A DNA stretch of 64,000 bases from Candidatus Nitrospira allomarina (GCF_032050975.1 NZ_CP116967.1:434001-498000), one strand, 5' to 3'; positions 26,290 through 36,346 are shown, counted from the stretch's first letter. Notes: generated by a model from the sequence alone, not told the origin. Made by a program: numbers and translations.

Positions 26290-26945
26290 TGTTAAACCCT
26301 CCTGAGAAAAATGTGAGTGTTTCCTTGATGAGGATTGCGAAGTTTCCCCCAACCTGATGAGATTCCCATGAAACCCTTCAATCAAAGTCCCTTATTAGCG
26401 GCATGGAATGGAAAACCTCATTCCATGCGTTCTTGGGATTGTTGAAATCTGCAAGACCCTTGACTAAAAGATTTTGGGGGAATACCCGGAGAACAATGCC
26501 CTTTGCATTATCGGCCTATGGGATGACAACTTTACCCAGGCAGGAGCACTAGCGGGAAATTGAGGAAAAGTGTTCTAGCAATATTCCATAGGTTGCACAG
26601 CAATGAGCTCTCTTGCCTGCAACTTTCATCAAGCTAAAACATTGAAAGGGTAATGGTAAAACATGGAGAGACAATGAACGTTTTAACCCTATAAAAGCAT
26701 GAAGTAGGAGAAAACCAAATAAGAGTCATTTGAGGGATTCCTGAGGGCACCTGCCGGTATTGAATGGGAGATGGAGTAGTTGCACGAACCCACTTAATTT
26801 ACATTCACCTATCGTCAGCGTAACCCCCTCGTATTGTCTTTTCAACCGATCCGGATAAAGCGTTCTTTCCTAATAATTTATTGATAAAACTTTCGACCCT
26901 CGTCAAGAGGATCAGAGTTAAAACTCCACATGTTCGAAAGCAAAA
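26290..26945. other. Gene-free stretch between two secreted orphans
   Basis: 656 AT-rich bases without a credible open frame, RNA gene or terminator. Its length and composition differ from the tightly packed core regions and fit an accessory or decayed segment. Confidence 0.5.
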
Positions 26946-27743
26946 TTACGGCACGATACATGGCACAACCCCTCTTATATTCGTCCCATTCAAGTGAACA
27001 TTTCGCAATCGCGCTTTTGCCAGGCATTTCCACTTATCGTTTGAATCCTTTCGACCTTCGAGCCGAATACGATAGTGATGGTCTTCCTTCAAATCAGGAA
27101 TGACATAATAATTGTTTTCAAATTTTCGAATTTTTTGGTTCACGTCACACGCGTTGGTAAAGGTATCGCCCCAATCCTTCCAGCAGATTTTCCATTTATC
27201 ATACTTATCTGGCTGCACACTCCAGGTCACTTTGATGTTGCAAGTGCCTTTGTCAAAATCACAGGAATGTCCACCCTCAAATCCGTCAGGACCTGTAGTC
27301 AGCCAAACTGACCCCCCAATGCCTTTTTCATCATGCGAAGGTTCGTAGGGCTCGCTTTCACTCTCCTGCTGGGGAAGGCCGGCGGGACAATCCGGGTCGG
27401 CAGAGCAAGCGTTCAAATTACAATAGCCATCCGCCCCACAAGGCGGTGGCCCATCAACAGAATCAAGCGCCACAAGCCGTATCGGAACATCACTCCCATG
27501 ATCTACTCGTGAATATTTGAATGGAGTGGAAGACAGACGCCACTGAACCCTTCCATTATTCATGAACGAAATAAACTTGGCGTCCTGATTCTTATCTTCT
27601 CCAATTAATATTCCTGTCTGACCGGCCTCTTGAATGGGTATCCCCTGATTACTATCAGACTGGCCATACACACCAAGTGGGACGCAGAGCACTGCAGCCC
27701 ATACAAGGATGGCAGGAGTTCGACGTCTTGTCTGTTTCATCAT
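26946..27743 (-). CDS. Secreted orphan protein with Cys-rich insert and Fn3-like C-terminus
   Basis: 265 residues; three ATGs stand in a row at 27746, 27743 and 27740 behind AGGAGG, and the middle one gives 6-base spacing. A signal peptide (RRRTPAILVWAAVLCVPLG, cleavage after VYGQ) is followed by a beta-rich region (FISFMNNGRVQWRLSSTPF). Next is a Cys-rich insert (CGADGYCNLNACSADPDCP), and the C-terminal domain (VTWSVQPDKYDKWKICWKD, YYVIPDLKEDHHYRIRLEG) looks fibronectin-like. A decayed copy of part of this C-terminal domain lies at 28675-28790. Family not recognised. Confidence 0.7.
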   Translation of the reverse strand: MMKQTRRRTPAILVWAAVLCVPLGVYGQSDSNQGIPIQEAGQTGILIGEDKNQDAKFISFMNNGRVQWRLSSTPFKYSRVDHGSDVPIRLVALDSVDGPPPCGADGYCNLNACSADPDCPAGLPQQESESEPYEPSHDEKGIGGSVWLTTGPDGFEGGHSCDFDKGTCNIKVTWSVQPDKYDKWKICWKDWGDTFTNACDVNQKIRKFENNYYVIPDLKEDHHYRIRLEGRKDSNDKWKCLAKARLRNVHLNGTNIRGVVPCIVP

Positions 27744-27845
27744 CATGGACCTCCTGGTGAAATTTTCATGATTGACCCCTTTCCGCATTGCAGAACATCC
27801 TTAAGGGGGGTGAATGAGGATGTGGCTCCGAGTTGTCTCATGGCC

Positions 27846-28649
27846 TTACTCGTGGAAATATCCAAAATAAATCGTCTGATCCAATTCATTGGCCAGATAG
27901 ATGTTATGCCGCATCATCCACGGTGCAGGACTCCAAAGGGTGTCTGGATGATATAGGGTTCCCGGATCACCCCACGCACCGTTTTCTGTTGGCAATTGTG
28001 AGATTTGGTCAAAGTCCAGGATATTGTCATACGCCACTGCGGTAATCCCGCCGGCTGCGCCAGGAGGATTCGGACATTTCGCGATGATATTTCCAAACAC
28101 GTTCAAGACGAGGAGTCTATTTCGACTGGTATCACTGGCGACATACGACCAGGGCGCTGCACTTAACCCTTGTACGCTGGATCCAAGCGGGACATTCACA
28201 CTTCCCAGAACAACACCGGAATTGCTAATCGCCTCGAGCACGTTGCCGTCAGACCGCACAAAATACAAACCGTTATATGCCAGAGCGGCCCCGCTTCTCG
28301 GTGGAACAAGAATCGTATCCGTGACGGTCCCCGTCTCTGGATCGAAGCCGATGATCGTGTCCTGATTCTGTGTCGATTGCACGGCCCAAATAATATTTCG
28401 AAAAATGGCATAGTCCATCCCGCTAATGACATCATGACCGGGAGGTGTCTGAAGGCGACCGGCTTCTTGCGACACACTCAAATGCAGATACAAAAACACA
28501 ATTTCATCCTCATAGGAGGTCTGCGTGAGAAACGCCAAACACGGATCGTTGTATCGCCGACAGACGGTTAACGCACTGCCGGTTCCGGTTGTCGCATAAG
28601 GATAGGGATATGAGCCCACTTGATAGAATTGAAGCTGTGTGGCAGGCAT
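27846..28649 (-). CDS. Probable beta-propeller orphan protein
   Basis: 267 residues from ATG 28649, which has AAGGAG 6 bases upstream. Repeated units of strand-turn-strand (GMDYAIFRNIIWAVQSTQNQD, TIIGFDPETGTVTDTILVPP, ALAYNGLYFVRSDGNVLEAI, LSAAPWSYVASDTSRNRLLVLNV) resemble blades of a small propeller of the NHL/YVTN kind. There is no signal peptide despite neighbours that have one. A longer in-frame extension to 28730 runs into the pseudogene remnant and was rejected. Function unknown. Confidence 0.65.
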   Translation of the reverse strand: MPATQLQFYQVGSYPYPYATTGTGSALTVCRRYNDPCLAFLTQTSYEDEIVFLYLHLSVSQEAGRLQTPPGHDVISGMDYAIFRNIIWAVQSTQNQDTIIGFDPETGTVTDTILVPPRSGAALAYNGLYFVRSDGNVLEAISNSGVVLGSVNVPLGSSVQGLSAAPWSYVASDTSRNRLLVLNVFGNIIAKCPNPPGAAGGITAVAYDNILDFDQISQLPTENGAWGDPGTLYHPDTLWSPAPWMMRHNIYLANELDQTIYFGYFHE

Positions 28650-28674
28650 GGTCTTCTCCTTTTTGGGCTCGTTG

Positions 28675-28790
28675 TCAAAACGTGTACCTGCACCTGAAGT
28701 TGCCCCAAGTCCTTTCAACAGATTTTCCATTTGTCATACCGATCAGGTGCTACGCACCAATGAACCACGATATCCATTCTCTCTCTCTGT
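28675..28790 (-). pseudogene. Remnant of a duplicate of the 26946-27743 gene
   Basis: Read leftward in one frame the DNA gives H-W-C-V-A-P-D-R-Y-D-K-W-K-I-C-stop-K-D-L-G. The intact neighbour has TWSVQPDKYDKWKICWKDWG at the matching place. The nucleotide match extends about 60 bases, with the Trp codon TGG turned into TGA. Outside this piece the similarity fades, so only a fragment of the Fn3-like domain remains. It lies directly upstream of the propeller gene. Confidence 0.65.
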
Positions 28791-29114
28791 TATATTCACT
28801 TTTTTCTGTGCCATTGTAGAGTAACAGCAAAACCCATTCCTCACGCTGACGACTAATGGACAAAGACTCTAACTCTTTAAAACTATTGCACTGTTAAAAC
28901 AAAGGAACGGTGATAACAAATTCAAAGAAAAGAATGGGGAGGATTCGGGTAGGCCCTAAGATACGCTTTGTATCTATTCGGATACGAGATTATTGATGAG
29001 GTCTATTAGGGATTGACTAAAAGTATCAGGCGGGAAGACCCAGGATCATGCATGAGGTTCTAATTTCAAGTTTTCCATACTTGTGGAGTCGCTCTTCTCG
29101 AATTTACCAAAATT
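28791..29114. other. Gene-free stretch
   Basis: About 320 bases between the orphan island and the hydantoinase genes. No coding region, RNA or terminator seen. Confidence 0.4.
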
Positions 29115-30683
29115 CTACTTGATTCCATATCCACCCCCTCCTGGAGTTTCGATAGTAAGTTCATTGCCTGCTTCAACAGAGAATGAACATTTTCCACTGA
29201 CATTTTTTTCGGTTTCATTTTGCCTCAGGCTGTTGCACCCGGATTTACCTGGTGCGCCCCCCTCCAATCCATAGGGCTTGGTAATCCGGCGGTCGGACAA
29301 CAGCGTTACCTCGGCAGGCTGAAGAAATTCGTATGTCCGCACGATCCCGTCCCCGCCTTGATGCTGACCATTTCCTCCAGAGCCTTCGCGCAGGGCATAG
29401 CGGGAAACTCGAAACGGATAGGCATATTCAACGGCTTCCACCGGCGTGTTCAGGGTATTGGTCATGTGTGAATGGCGGCCACTTGCCCCATCGAATTGAG
29501 GACCCGCGCCCATCCCCCCGCCGATCGTTTCATAATAGGCAAAGGGGCGGTTGTGTCGTTGATCCCATCCACCGATGGTGAGATTATTCATTGTGCCCTG
29601 GCTGGCCGCCGGAATGCGATCAGGGCAGGCTTGCGCCAGGGCTCCAAGTAAAACATCCACAATTCGCTGCGAGGTTTCGACATTTCCGGCTGCTACCGCG
29701 GCAGGAGGTCTGGCGTTTACCAATGTGCCTGCAGGCGCGATAATCTGAATCGGCCGCAAACATCCGCTATTGGCAGGGATATCCAACCCCAAGACACATC
29801 GGAACACATAGGCCACTGCGGACAACGTGACCGGATAGACTGCATTGATGCTACCAGGCCGTTGGGCATCGGTTCCCGAAAAATCGACTGTGACTTCTTC
29901 ATCTTCAATCATGATGGCCACACGAATGTCGGCAGGCTTCTCAGTGAATCCATCGTTATCCAGGGCATCTTCAAAACGGTAGCAGCCATTGGGTAACGTG
30001 CTGATTAACTGGCGCGTCATGCGTTCGCTGTAACGAAGCAGGGCATCCATTTCCACGAGCAGGGGTTGCACGCCAAACCGTTCAGCCATCACTCGCATCC
30101 GTTCACCTCCAATCTGATTCGCGGCCAATTGAGCCTGGAGATCACCCATGCGTTCCTCTGGAGTACGGACATTCGCCAATAACATCCGCCAGATGTCATC
30201 ATTTTTTTTATCGCCCACCATGAGTTTCACCGGGGGAATAATGAGGCCTTCTTGAAAAATTTCCTGTGACAACGGCATCGACCCCGCCGACATTCCCCCA
30301 ATGTCGGCATGGTGCGCACGATTGGCGACCAACCCCAGGAGAGTGGGAGGAGAGGTGTCTTCCACAAAAACGGGCGACACCACGGTGAGATCAGGAAGAT
30401 GTGTGCCCCCGCGATAGGGATCATTAACCATGGCCACATCACCAGGCGCCAACGTCAATGACTCAAGGCAGGCTTGGACAGACAACGGCATGGCACCAAG
30501 ATGCACGGGAATATGCGCCGCTTGCGCGACCAGATTTCCGGATGCATCAAACACCGCACAGGAAAAATCACAGCGTTCTTTAATGTTGGGCGAGAAGGCG
30601 GCCCTCTGCAGGCGAGCGCCCATTTCCTCGGCCACAGACACCAACCGGTGCTTCATCATTTCCGTGCGAATGGGATCATCCAT
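29115..30683 (-). CDS. hyuB: Hydantoinase B/oxoprolinase family protein
   Basis: 522 residues from the ATG at 30683. Motifs of the HyuB family are visible: the N-terminal [64 protein letters not shown] and, near the end, [25 protein letters not shown]. With HyuA it forms an ATP-dependent amidohydrolase acting on hydantoins, 5-oxoproline or related rings. The start overlaps the HyuA stop by 8 bases, a sign of translational coupling. No transporter or other pathway gene is adjacent, so 5-oxoproline recycling is a reasonable guess only. Confidence 0.92.
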   Translation of the reverse strand: MDDPIRTEMMKHRLVSVAEEMGARLQRAAFSPNIKERCDFSCAVFDASGNLVAQAAHIPVHLGAMPLSVQACLESLTLAPGDVAMVNDPYRGGTHLPDLTVVSPVFVEDTSPPTLLGLVANRAHHADIGGMSAGSMPLSQEIFQEGLIIPPVKLMVGDKKNDDIWRMLLANVRTPEERMGDLQAQLAANQIGGERMRVMAERFGVQPLLVEMDALLRYSERMTRQLISTLPNGCYRFEDALDNDGFTEKPADIRVAIMIEDEEVTVDFSGTDAQRPGSINAVYPVTLSAVAYVFRCVLGLDIPANSGCLRPIQIIAPAGTLVNARPPAAVAAGNVETSQRIVDVLLGALAQACPDRIPAASQGTMNNLTIGGWDQRHNRPFAYYETIGGGMGAGPQFDGASGRHSHMTNTLNTPVEAVEYAYPFRVSRYALREGSGGNGQHQGGDGIVRTYEFLQPAEVTLLSDRRITKPYGLEGGAPGKSGCNSLRQNETEKNVSGKCSFSVEAGNELTIETPGGGGYGIK

Positions 30684-32709
30684 CGGTGGCTCCAACCTTT
30701 ATGAGAATATTCGAATAGGTATCAATCGCTACGTGATCCGTGGGTCCAAGATAGATGGTGGTATCATCCAGAACCAGAATGGCCGGTCCATGGATTTCAT
30801 GTCCCGGACGCAAGCGGGCTCCCCAATAATGCGGGACCGGTTGCATCCCTTGAGGCAAAACCACCGGACGATCTTCCCATCGAGCTGCAGTCGGATCCGC
30901 TGACCCCAGCGTCCTGGTGGGAATGGTGGGCGGCGTCACATGGCCGACTGCCCGGACACGTACATTCACGACTTCGACCGGCGTCTCTGTCTGACTATAG
31001 CCATAGCGCACACAATGAATTCGATGGAATTCCTCGCGGAACATCGAAGTCAGCGGCACCGCTAAGTCGAAGGATTGACCGACATAACGCACATCGACCG
31101 TTCGAGAGAAAATCCATTGGTCAGGATCCACCCCTTCCCGATGTAAGTCCTTTTGCCCCTGATCAACCAAGGGTTGGGTGCACTGTTCAAGGATCTCAAT
31201 CGGTGTATCTCCCGGCAGCATCACCGTCTGGACATAATCCAATTGCACCTCCGCAGCCAACATGCCCAGAGCAGAGAGCGTGGCGGCCATGGGCGACACC
31301 AACACGTGCGGAATACCCAGTGCTCTGGCCAGATCGCAGGCATGTAATCCGCCGGCCCCACCGAATGCCACCAGAACAGTTTCCCTGGGATCTTCTCCCC
31401 GCTCCACTGAAATGACACGCAGTGCGCGCTCCATATGGACATTGGCAATTTGGATCATACCCAAGGCCAAGGTCTGTCGGACATCCAAGCCGGAACGAGG
31501 GGCCAAAACCATCTGCCGACTCAGTTCATCAAACGCCTGTTGCGCCGACTCAACATTCAATTTCATCCGGCCACCTAAAAACCCGTCGGTGGGCAATCGC
31601 CCTAACACTACATGAGCATCCGTGACCGTCGGGATGGTCCCGCCCCGCCCATAACACACCGGACCCGGTTGCGCTCCGGCACTTTGAGGTCCCACACGAA
31701 GATTGCCGCCCGCATCCACGGTGGCCAGAGAGCCACCTCCGGCACCGACAGTATGAATATCGATGACAGGCACACGAATGGGATTTCCCCCGACTTTGGC
31801 TTCGGTCGTAACATGAATCGTCTCATGTACCAACGCCACGTCTGTGGACGTCCCGCCCATATCATACGTCAGAATCCGGGTGAAGCCCGCCAACCCTGCC
31901 AGGTATCGCGCGCCCACCACACCTCCCGCCGGACCAGACAGAATGGAACGGACACCATGCCCCCGCGCCTGGGCGACGGAAATACGCCCCCCGTTCGATT
32001 GGACAATATGAAATTCGGTCGGTTTTATCTCCCGTTCTAACCGACCCAAATAGGTATCAAGAACCGGGGACACATAGGCGTTCACAACCGTCGTACTGGT
32101 TCGTTCATATTCCCGAAATTCCGCCAGGATTTCGGAAGAACCCGTCACAAAGAATCCTTCTTCACGCAATCGGTTTGTCACCCATTGCTCATGAGCAGGA
32201 TTCACAAAGGAAAACAGAAACGATACGGCCACCGACTGAATCGCTTCATGCCGTAACATTTCAAGAATTGAGACGAGGCCTTGTTCTTGAAGAGGCGTCA
32301 GGATGGTCCCTTCACAATCCACCCGCTCCGAGATTTCAAATGACCATTCACGCGGGACTAAGGGCGGAGGAATAACAGGGAACAGGTCGTACAACGCAGG
32401 ACGATTTTGCCGTCCAATCAGCAGCACATCGCGAAAGCCTTTTGTCATAATGAGAGCCGTCCGCGCCCCTTTGCGCTCCAGAATGGCATTTGTGGCCACA
32501 GTGGAACCATGCACAATATGACGACCGGGATGGTGAGGAAGTTGGGCTAACCCTTGCAGGACCGCTTCCGCAGGATCGGCCGGGGTGGAAAGAATTTTAA
32601 ATCGCTGGAGAGATTGATCCGAGGAGGAATAGATGACAAAGTCGGTGAAGGTCCCTCCGATATCTATCCCCACCCATACATTTTGACTGGATTGACCGGC
32701 AATCGGCAT
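30676..32709 (-). CDS. hyuA: Hydantoinase A/oxoprolinase family protein
   Basis: 677 residues from ATG 32709. The N-terminal ATP-binding motif VWVGIDIGGTFTDFVIY marks the actin-like ATPase fold; HGSTVATNAILERKG and the glycine-rich VGAGGGSLATVD and AFGGAGGLHACDLARALG segments are characteristic of HyuA. The C-terminal region (VDVRYVGQSFDLAVPL) is the usual family end. It is the ATPase partner of HyuB encoded right downstream. The substrate cannot be read from sequence; the fused eukaryotic oxoprolinase has the same A-B order. Confidence 0.93.
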   Translation of the reverse strand: MPIAGQSSQNVWVGIDIGGTFTDFVIYSSSDQSLQRFKILSTPADPAEAVLQGLAQLPHHPGRHIVHGSTVATNAILERKGARTALIMTKGFRDVLLIGRQNRPALYDLFPVIPPPLVPREWSFEISERVDCEGTILTPLQEQGLVSILEMLRHEAIQSVAVSFLFSFVNPAHEQWVTNRLREEGFFVTGSSEILAEFREYERTSTTVVNAYVSPVLDTYLGRLEREIKPTEFHIVQSNGGRISVAQARGHGVRSILSGPAGGVVGARYLAGLAGFTRILTYDMGGTSTDVALVHETIHVTTEAKVGGNPIRVPVIDIHTVGAGGGSLATVDAGGNLRVGPQSAGAQPGPVCYGRGGTIPTVTDAHVVLGRLPTDGFLGGRMKLNVESAQQAFDELSRQMVLAPRSGLDVRQTLALGMIQIANVHMERALRVISVERGEDPRETVLVAFGGAGGLHACDLARALGIPHVLVSPMAATLSALGMLAAEVQLDYVQTVMLPGDTPIEILEQCTQPLVDQGQKDLHREGVDPDQWIFSRTVDVRYVGQSFDLAVPLTSMFREEFHRIHCVRYGYSQTETPVEVVNVRVRAVGHVTPPTIPTRTLGSADPTAARWEDRPVVLPQGMQPVPHYWGARLRPGHEIHGPAILVLDDTTIYLGPTDHVAIDTYSNILIKVGATDG

Positions 32710-32729
32710 CGAACACACTCTTCTTCACA

Positions 32730-32896
32730 GGAGTGTTGAAAACAAATGGGCCACCTTTCAGGATGGGACGGCAATGCGTTCTTGCCGCCTGGCCGTGCTC
32801 ACGTACCTCTCCGTACGCTCCGCCCGTCCAAATCGGCCGCGGTCTTCCCTTCTACCTGACTCAGGGCAGGACTGGACAAGCCTTTTTGAACACTCC
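32730..32896. repeat. MITE-like repeat, copy 1 (167 bp)
   Basis: Begins GGAGTGTTGAAAAC and ends CCTTTTTGAACACTCC, so its ends are near-perfect inverted repeats. The whole element matches, in reverse complement, the element at 43423-43564. The left half is nearly identical over the first 50 bases (through GGCCACCTTTCAGGATGGG), and the internal GTACGCTCCGCCC is kept in both. Non-coding. The extra 25 bases relative to copy 2 lie near the right end (CTACCTGACTCAGGGCAG). Confidence 0.8.
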
Positions 32897-33101
32897 ACTA
32901 TTTTTTCTGGTGAGCCTTGAGTATCCATATCCTGATGAAACAGCAAGGTGTTTGAAATATTCAACAGACCCTTCAAGGAATGGAAAGAGAGCATACCGGA
33001 TTATGGGGAAGGTTTGAAGCGCAAAAATCACTTGGCGTGATGGGAAAGGAGGGTAAGAGGGGCTGATTCAGCTATATATTCGTTCCAACGAACGCGCCTG
33101 C
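32897..33101. other. Short gene-free stretch
   Basis: Separates the MITE-like repeat from the FG-GAP gene. Nothing recognised. Confidence 0.4.
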
Positions 33102-34613
33102 TTAACTTTTCACCAGGCCTTTTAACACCACGCGTCGCGGACTACCGCTGGCATTATCGTGAATCGTGAGCATGGCATCGTGGGTTCCCGGTCCGTGTGG
33201 AGCGAATCCGACTTGGAGCGTGCACGAATCGCCCGTATGCAAGGTCACATCCGCGCAGGTGTTATCCGCAACAGAAAAGGCGTCCGCTTCATTGCCGGTA
33301 ATTTTCACATCCACAATTTTGAGCAGCCCCAAACCGATGTTGGAGACGCGCATCATGTGATGAGAGAATGAAGGATTCGTCTCCTGACCCGACTGCATCT
33401 CAAAGACCAGGACATCCGTGCTCAAGCTTGGGAGGGGGATAGCCCCATCTCCGCTAAGCAGGACCGACACGCCATCGATATTCGTGCTGGCCGTGGCCAG
33501 ATCGGGAAATTGGTCTTGATCAAAATCCTCCACCACCACTGCTGAAGGCGTGGCTCCGACACCAAAATGGCCCGCCGAGGTAAAAAGTCCGGCTCCATTC
33601 CCCAATAAAATCGACAAACTATTGGAATCACGATTGACCACAACCATGTCCATCTCTTGATCTCCGTCGAAATCACGAAACACCACTCCCACCGGCGCAA
33701 AACCCACCTTAATGGGATCCAGTTCGGTAAACGATCCCGCCTCGCGCTGAAGCAGAATGCGTACGGTATCCGAAAAGAGACTGGTCACAGCGAGGTCCAC
33801 CAATCCATTATGGTTGATGTCGGCACCCTGGATCGCGCTTAAGGTGAAGCCCGGCTTGAGTTCCTTCTCAAGGACAAACTTCCCATTACCGGTATTCTTC
33901 AGAATGGAAACAAGCCCGTTCGGGGATCGCCAACTCGGCTGACTCCACGTCACGCTCAGATCCGGTTTTCCATCGCCTGTCAGATCCTCGACCAGCACTC
34001 CGGTAGGAAACATGCCGTCCCGCCCGTCCTGTTCATAGGTCACAGGGGCCAACAGTCCGCCCTTCCCATCGTTCAAGAGCACCGAGAGATCAAAAGGGGG
34101 GTAATATCCAAAGCGTCCGCTATTTACCGCCACCACATCACTCCACCCATCCCCGTTTACATCCCGAACCGCTAGAAAAGTCGTCCCTTTGCCTGCCCCC
34201 TGGCTGACTAACTTCTTAAACAGGCCGGTGCCCTCACCTTTCAGCACAACCACCTGATCAGCTCCGCTTAAGGCCAGAACCAGATCAAGGAGGCCGTCAC
34301 CATCCATATCGGCGGCAACGACCGCTAGCGGAATTTTCCCGACTCCAAAGGACACAGCCGATCGAAAGGTGCCATTGCCGTTGCCTAATAGCACTGAGAC
34401 GTCGTCGGATGTGCCGTTAACCGTCGCAATATCCGACAATCCGTCCCCATTGAAATCTCCCGCAGTAATGGCTTGCGGAGCGCGCCCAACCGGATTACTT
34501 GGGGTGGGGGCATACGTGAGGTTCTGGGCATACACAAGCACAGGCCAACCTGCCATCCAAGCCAAGGCCACACCCAGGATCAAGCACCGATTCATGAATG
34601 ACATAAGGAACAT
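33102..34613 (-). CDS. Secreted FG-GAP/VCBS repeat protein with ASH-like C-terminus
   Basis: 503 residues from 34613; the signal peptide proper begins at an in-frame ATG at 34595 (MNRCLILGVALAWMAGWPVL, cleavage at VYAQ). At least six FG-GAP/VCBS units with the calcium-binding signature D-x-[ND]-G-D-G follow (ITAGDFNGDGLSDIATVN, VAADMDGDGLLDLVLAL, VRDVNGDGWSDVVAVN, VEDLTGDGKPDLSV, FRDFDGDQEMDMVVVN, VEDFDQDQFPDLATAS). They make an integrin-like beta-propeller. The last 100 residues (MRVSNIGLGLLKIVDVKITG, DSCTLQVGFAPHGPG) match the ASH/choice-of-anchor type. Probably extracellular adhesion or matrix protein. Neither possible start has a good ribosome site. Confidence 0.88.
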   Translation of the reverse strand: MFLMSFMNRCLILGVALAWMAGWPVLVYAQNLTYAPTPSNPVGRAPQAITAGDFNGDGLSDIATVNGTSDDVSVLLGNGNGTFRSAVSFGVGKIPLAVVAADMDGDGLLDLVLALSGADQVVVLKGEGTGLFKKLVSQGAGKGTTFLAVRDVNGDGWSDVVAVNSGRFGYYPPFDLSVLLNDGKGGLLAPVTYEQDGRDGMFPTGVLVEDLTGDGKPDLSVTWSQPSWRSPNGLVSILKNTGNGKFVLEKELKPGFTLSAIQGADINHNGLVDLAVTSLFSDTVRILLQREAGSFTELDPIKVGFAPVGVVFRDFDGDQEMDMVVVNRDSNSLSILLGNGAGLFTSAGHFGVGATPSAVVVEDFDQDQFPDLATASTNIDGVSVLLSGDGAIPLPSLSTDVLVFEMQSGQETNPSFSHHMMRVSNIGLGLLKIVDVKITGNEADAFSVADNTCADVTLHTGDSCTLQVGFAPHGPGTHDAMLTIHDNASGSPRRVVLKGLVKS

Positions 34614-34620
34614 GATCGGG

Positions 34621-34881
34621 TTAATTCAGTGATGGATCTGTATAGGTTTTCTCTAGCACAATTTCAATTTCGTCTGTAGCTGCCATCCCTCGATTGCGAA
34701 AGCGTGCCACCCAATCGGGGTACCGTTCCAATGTCCGGAAAACACTTTTTACGATATCAGGCTTGACTTGCTCTTCCCATTGAGTAACCCATGCCCTCTC
34801 ATCCTCCTCGCCCTCATATTCATCCGGGAAATTGGCTTCCAGGGAAAACCTTAGATTAAACGATTCCTCCTCTTGATACAT
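34621..34881 (-). CDS. Small acidic hypothetical protein
   Basis: 86 residues from the ATG at 34881, chosen because AAGGAG sits 6 bases upstream. The sequence is acidic and soluble (FSLEANFPDEYEGEEDERAWVTQWEEQVKP, then IVKSVFRTLERYPDWVARFRNRG). Family not recognised. It ends 7 bases before the first possible start of the FG-GAP gene, so may share its mRNA. Confidence 0.7.
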   Translation of the reverse strand: MYQEEESFNLRFSLEANFPDEYEGEEDERAWVTQWEEQVKPDIVKSVFRTLERYPDWVARFRNRGMAATDEIEIVLEKTYTDPSLN

Positions 34882-35001
34882 CTTTTTCTCCTTCTCCATC
34901 ATGACCGGAGGCCACTCCCTATCGCGAACCTCCATTGTCCTCATCTCACATGATCACCTATACTAGATGTACCATTTCATTCAAAAGGAGGTCCAGAACC
35001 C

Positions 35002-35226
35002 ATGCCGATTTTTGCCTATAGGTGTCAGGAATGTTCGCATCAATTTGAGATGCTTGTCCATGGCTCAACCATCCCGGAATGTCCGGAATGTCAGGCGAAT
35101 AGACTTGAGAAACAGTTGACGGGATTTGCCGTAGGGGGGACAGGCAGTGGCATGAACATTGTTGATCCAGGCAGTTGCGGATCCTGCGGGGATCCCCGTG
35201 GACCAGGCGCCTGCTCGATGAATTAA
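35002..35226 (+). CDS. FmdB-type zinc-ribbon protein
   Basis: 74 residues. Start supported by AAGGAGGT upstream. The motif MPIFAYRCQECSHQFE...PECPECQANRLEKQ is the FmdB/CxxC zinc ribbon, with cysteine pairs near residues 8/11 and 27/30. A second Cys-rich tail CGSCGDP follows. Family members are putative regulators of unknown target. It is divergent from the acidic small gene to its left. Confidence 0.85.
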   Translation: MPIFAYRCQECSHQFEMLVHGSTIPECPECQANRLEKQLTGFAVGGTGSGMNIVDPGSCGSCGDPRGPGACSMN

Positions 35227-35265
35227 GCGGTCCGGAAGTCAACCTTCAGGTAGCAGATGACAGCC

Positions 35266-35733
35266 TTATTTCCCCGAATCAGGCTCTCTGCCATTGATAT
35301 GTTCATTACCATTCAGGCCATCTTCTTCAGGATCAATCCAAATCTTTTCGGGAAAACCTAACGAATCCTCACCCACACCATAGAAAAGTGCCTGGGCCGA
35401 AAGGATATAGGTTATCCATCCAATTGTGCCATCCCCTTCAACGATTCGATAGTGCATATCCGAGGCTTCAGGAAGGAATTCCTGTAGTCCAGGAATCACC
35501 ATCAATACTCGATGCACACTGACATGCGGAGAGCTCTCCTGCTCCGTTTCAGGATACCGGATGGCCATCATTCCATTAGGAAGGAGAGTATTTTGGGTGA
35601 AGGTCGTTACCTGAAAGGCTGAAGGATTGAGTAAAGAATCACACGACAACGTTGTGGAGGGGAAAGAAATCAGAAAGATGGGTGAGAAACCAAAGACCGC
35701 AAAGATCAGTGGACCAGCTCTGAAGCCTCCCAT
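35266..35733 (-). CDS. Hypothetical exported protein
   Basis: 155 residues, with AGGAGG upstream of the ATG at 35733. The first 30 residues are hydrophobic (GPLIFAVFGFSPIFLISFPS), a likely signal sequence or anchor. The mature part contains GMMAIRYPETEQESSPHVSVHRVLMVIPGLQEFLPEA and a Tyr/Asp-rich end. No family recognised. Confidence 0.6.
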   Translation of the reverse strand: MGGFRAGPLIFAVFGFSPIFLISFPSTTLSCDSLLNPSAFQVTTFTQNTLLPNGMMAIRYPETEQESSPHVSVHRVLMVIPGLQEFLPEASDMHYRIVEGDGTIGWITYILSAQALFYGVGEDSLGFPEKIWIDPEEDGLNGNEHINGREPDSGK

Positions 35734-36130
35734 CGGACACCTCCTGCTCGGGAATCTTCACGACAACTTTTAACTCTCATCTTCTTATCGGTTACATCTG
35801 CACAGGAATTAAGGAAACGAACAAAGACAGGAAGTTCACGCCCAGGAAGGGGCTGAAAAGGCGAATGGATTGAACAATTGGATGGGATGGGCCGTCAGAT
35901 CAGTTTGTGCAGTAGCGGCACAAAAAGTTCAGTGGATTCTGCGCTCTTATCTCAAACTGCATGCGCACATGACCCTATGAAAACATAATCGTAAAACCTC
36001 AAGGCAAATGCCGACGCTTAGATTGGATTAGGAAGAATTGAACCCGCGAAAGTCTTGAGGCCGGCTGGAAGTCCCGGTCGTATGGGGGAAAGGAACCGGT
36101 TCAGCATGCCCGGTCAAGAGGTGACCGGGG
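35734..36130. other. Gene-free stretch with a small inverted repeat
   Basis: About 400 bases with no gene seen. A 7-bp inverted repeat TTTGTGC/GCACAAA with a 7-base loop lies at 35904-35924, without a T-run. Confidence 0.4.
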
Positions 36131-36346
36131 CTATTCCGAACTGCCCAACATATCGTCGATGAGGGGACGATTCAAATCTTCGCAGCCTGGACAAATCACG
36201 TCAAAAAATGTTTCATGATCCGCCACATAGTTTTTTTCATCCACTAACTTTTCTTCATGAATGCTGTCGTAACACGCTGGGCAAAGCATCATGAGGCCGC
36301 GCATAACCGATACCGTTTTTCTTCCCTGGCTACGTGGTAAATGCAT
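36131..36346 (-). CDS. Small protein with two CxxC motifs
   Basis: 71 residues from ATG 36346, with GGGAGG 5 bases upstream. CPACYD and CPGCED flank a charged middle segment (HEEKLVDEKNYVADHETFFDV), giving a likely single zinc-binding site. Follows, on the same strand, another small Cys-containing protein (36388-36582). Unknown function. Confidence 0.7.
   Translation of the reverse strand: MHLPRSQGRKTVSVMRGLMMLCPACYDSIHEEKLVDEKNYVADHETFFDVICPGCEDLNRPLIDDMLGSSE

Noticed and set aside
28650-28730. N-terminal extension of the propeller gene
   Set aside because: It reads the decayed duplicate in another frame, whereas the ATG at 28649 has a good ribosome site.
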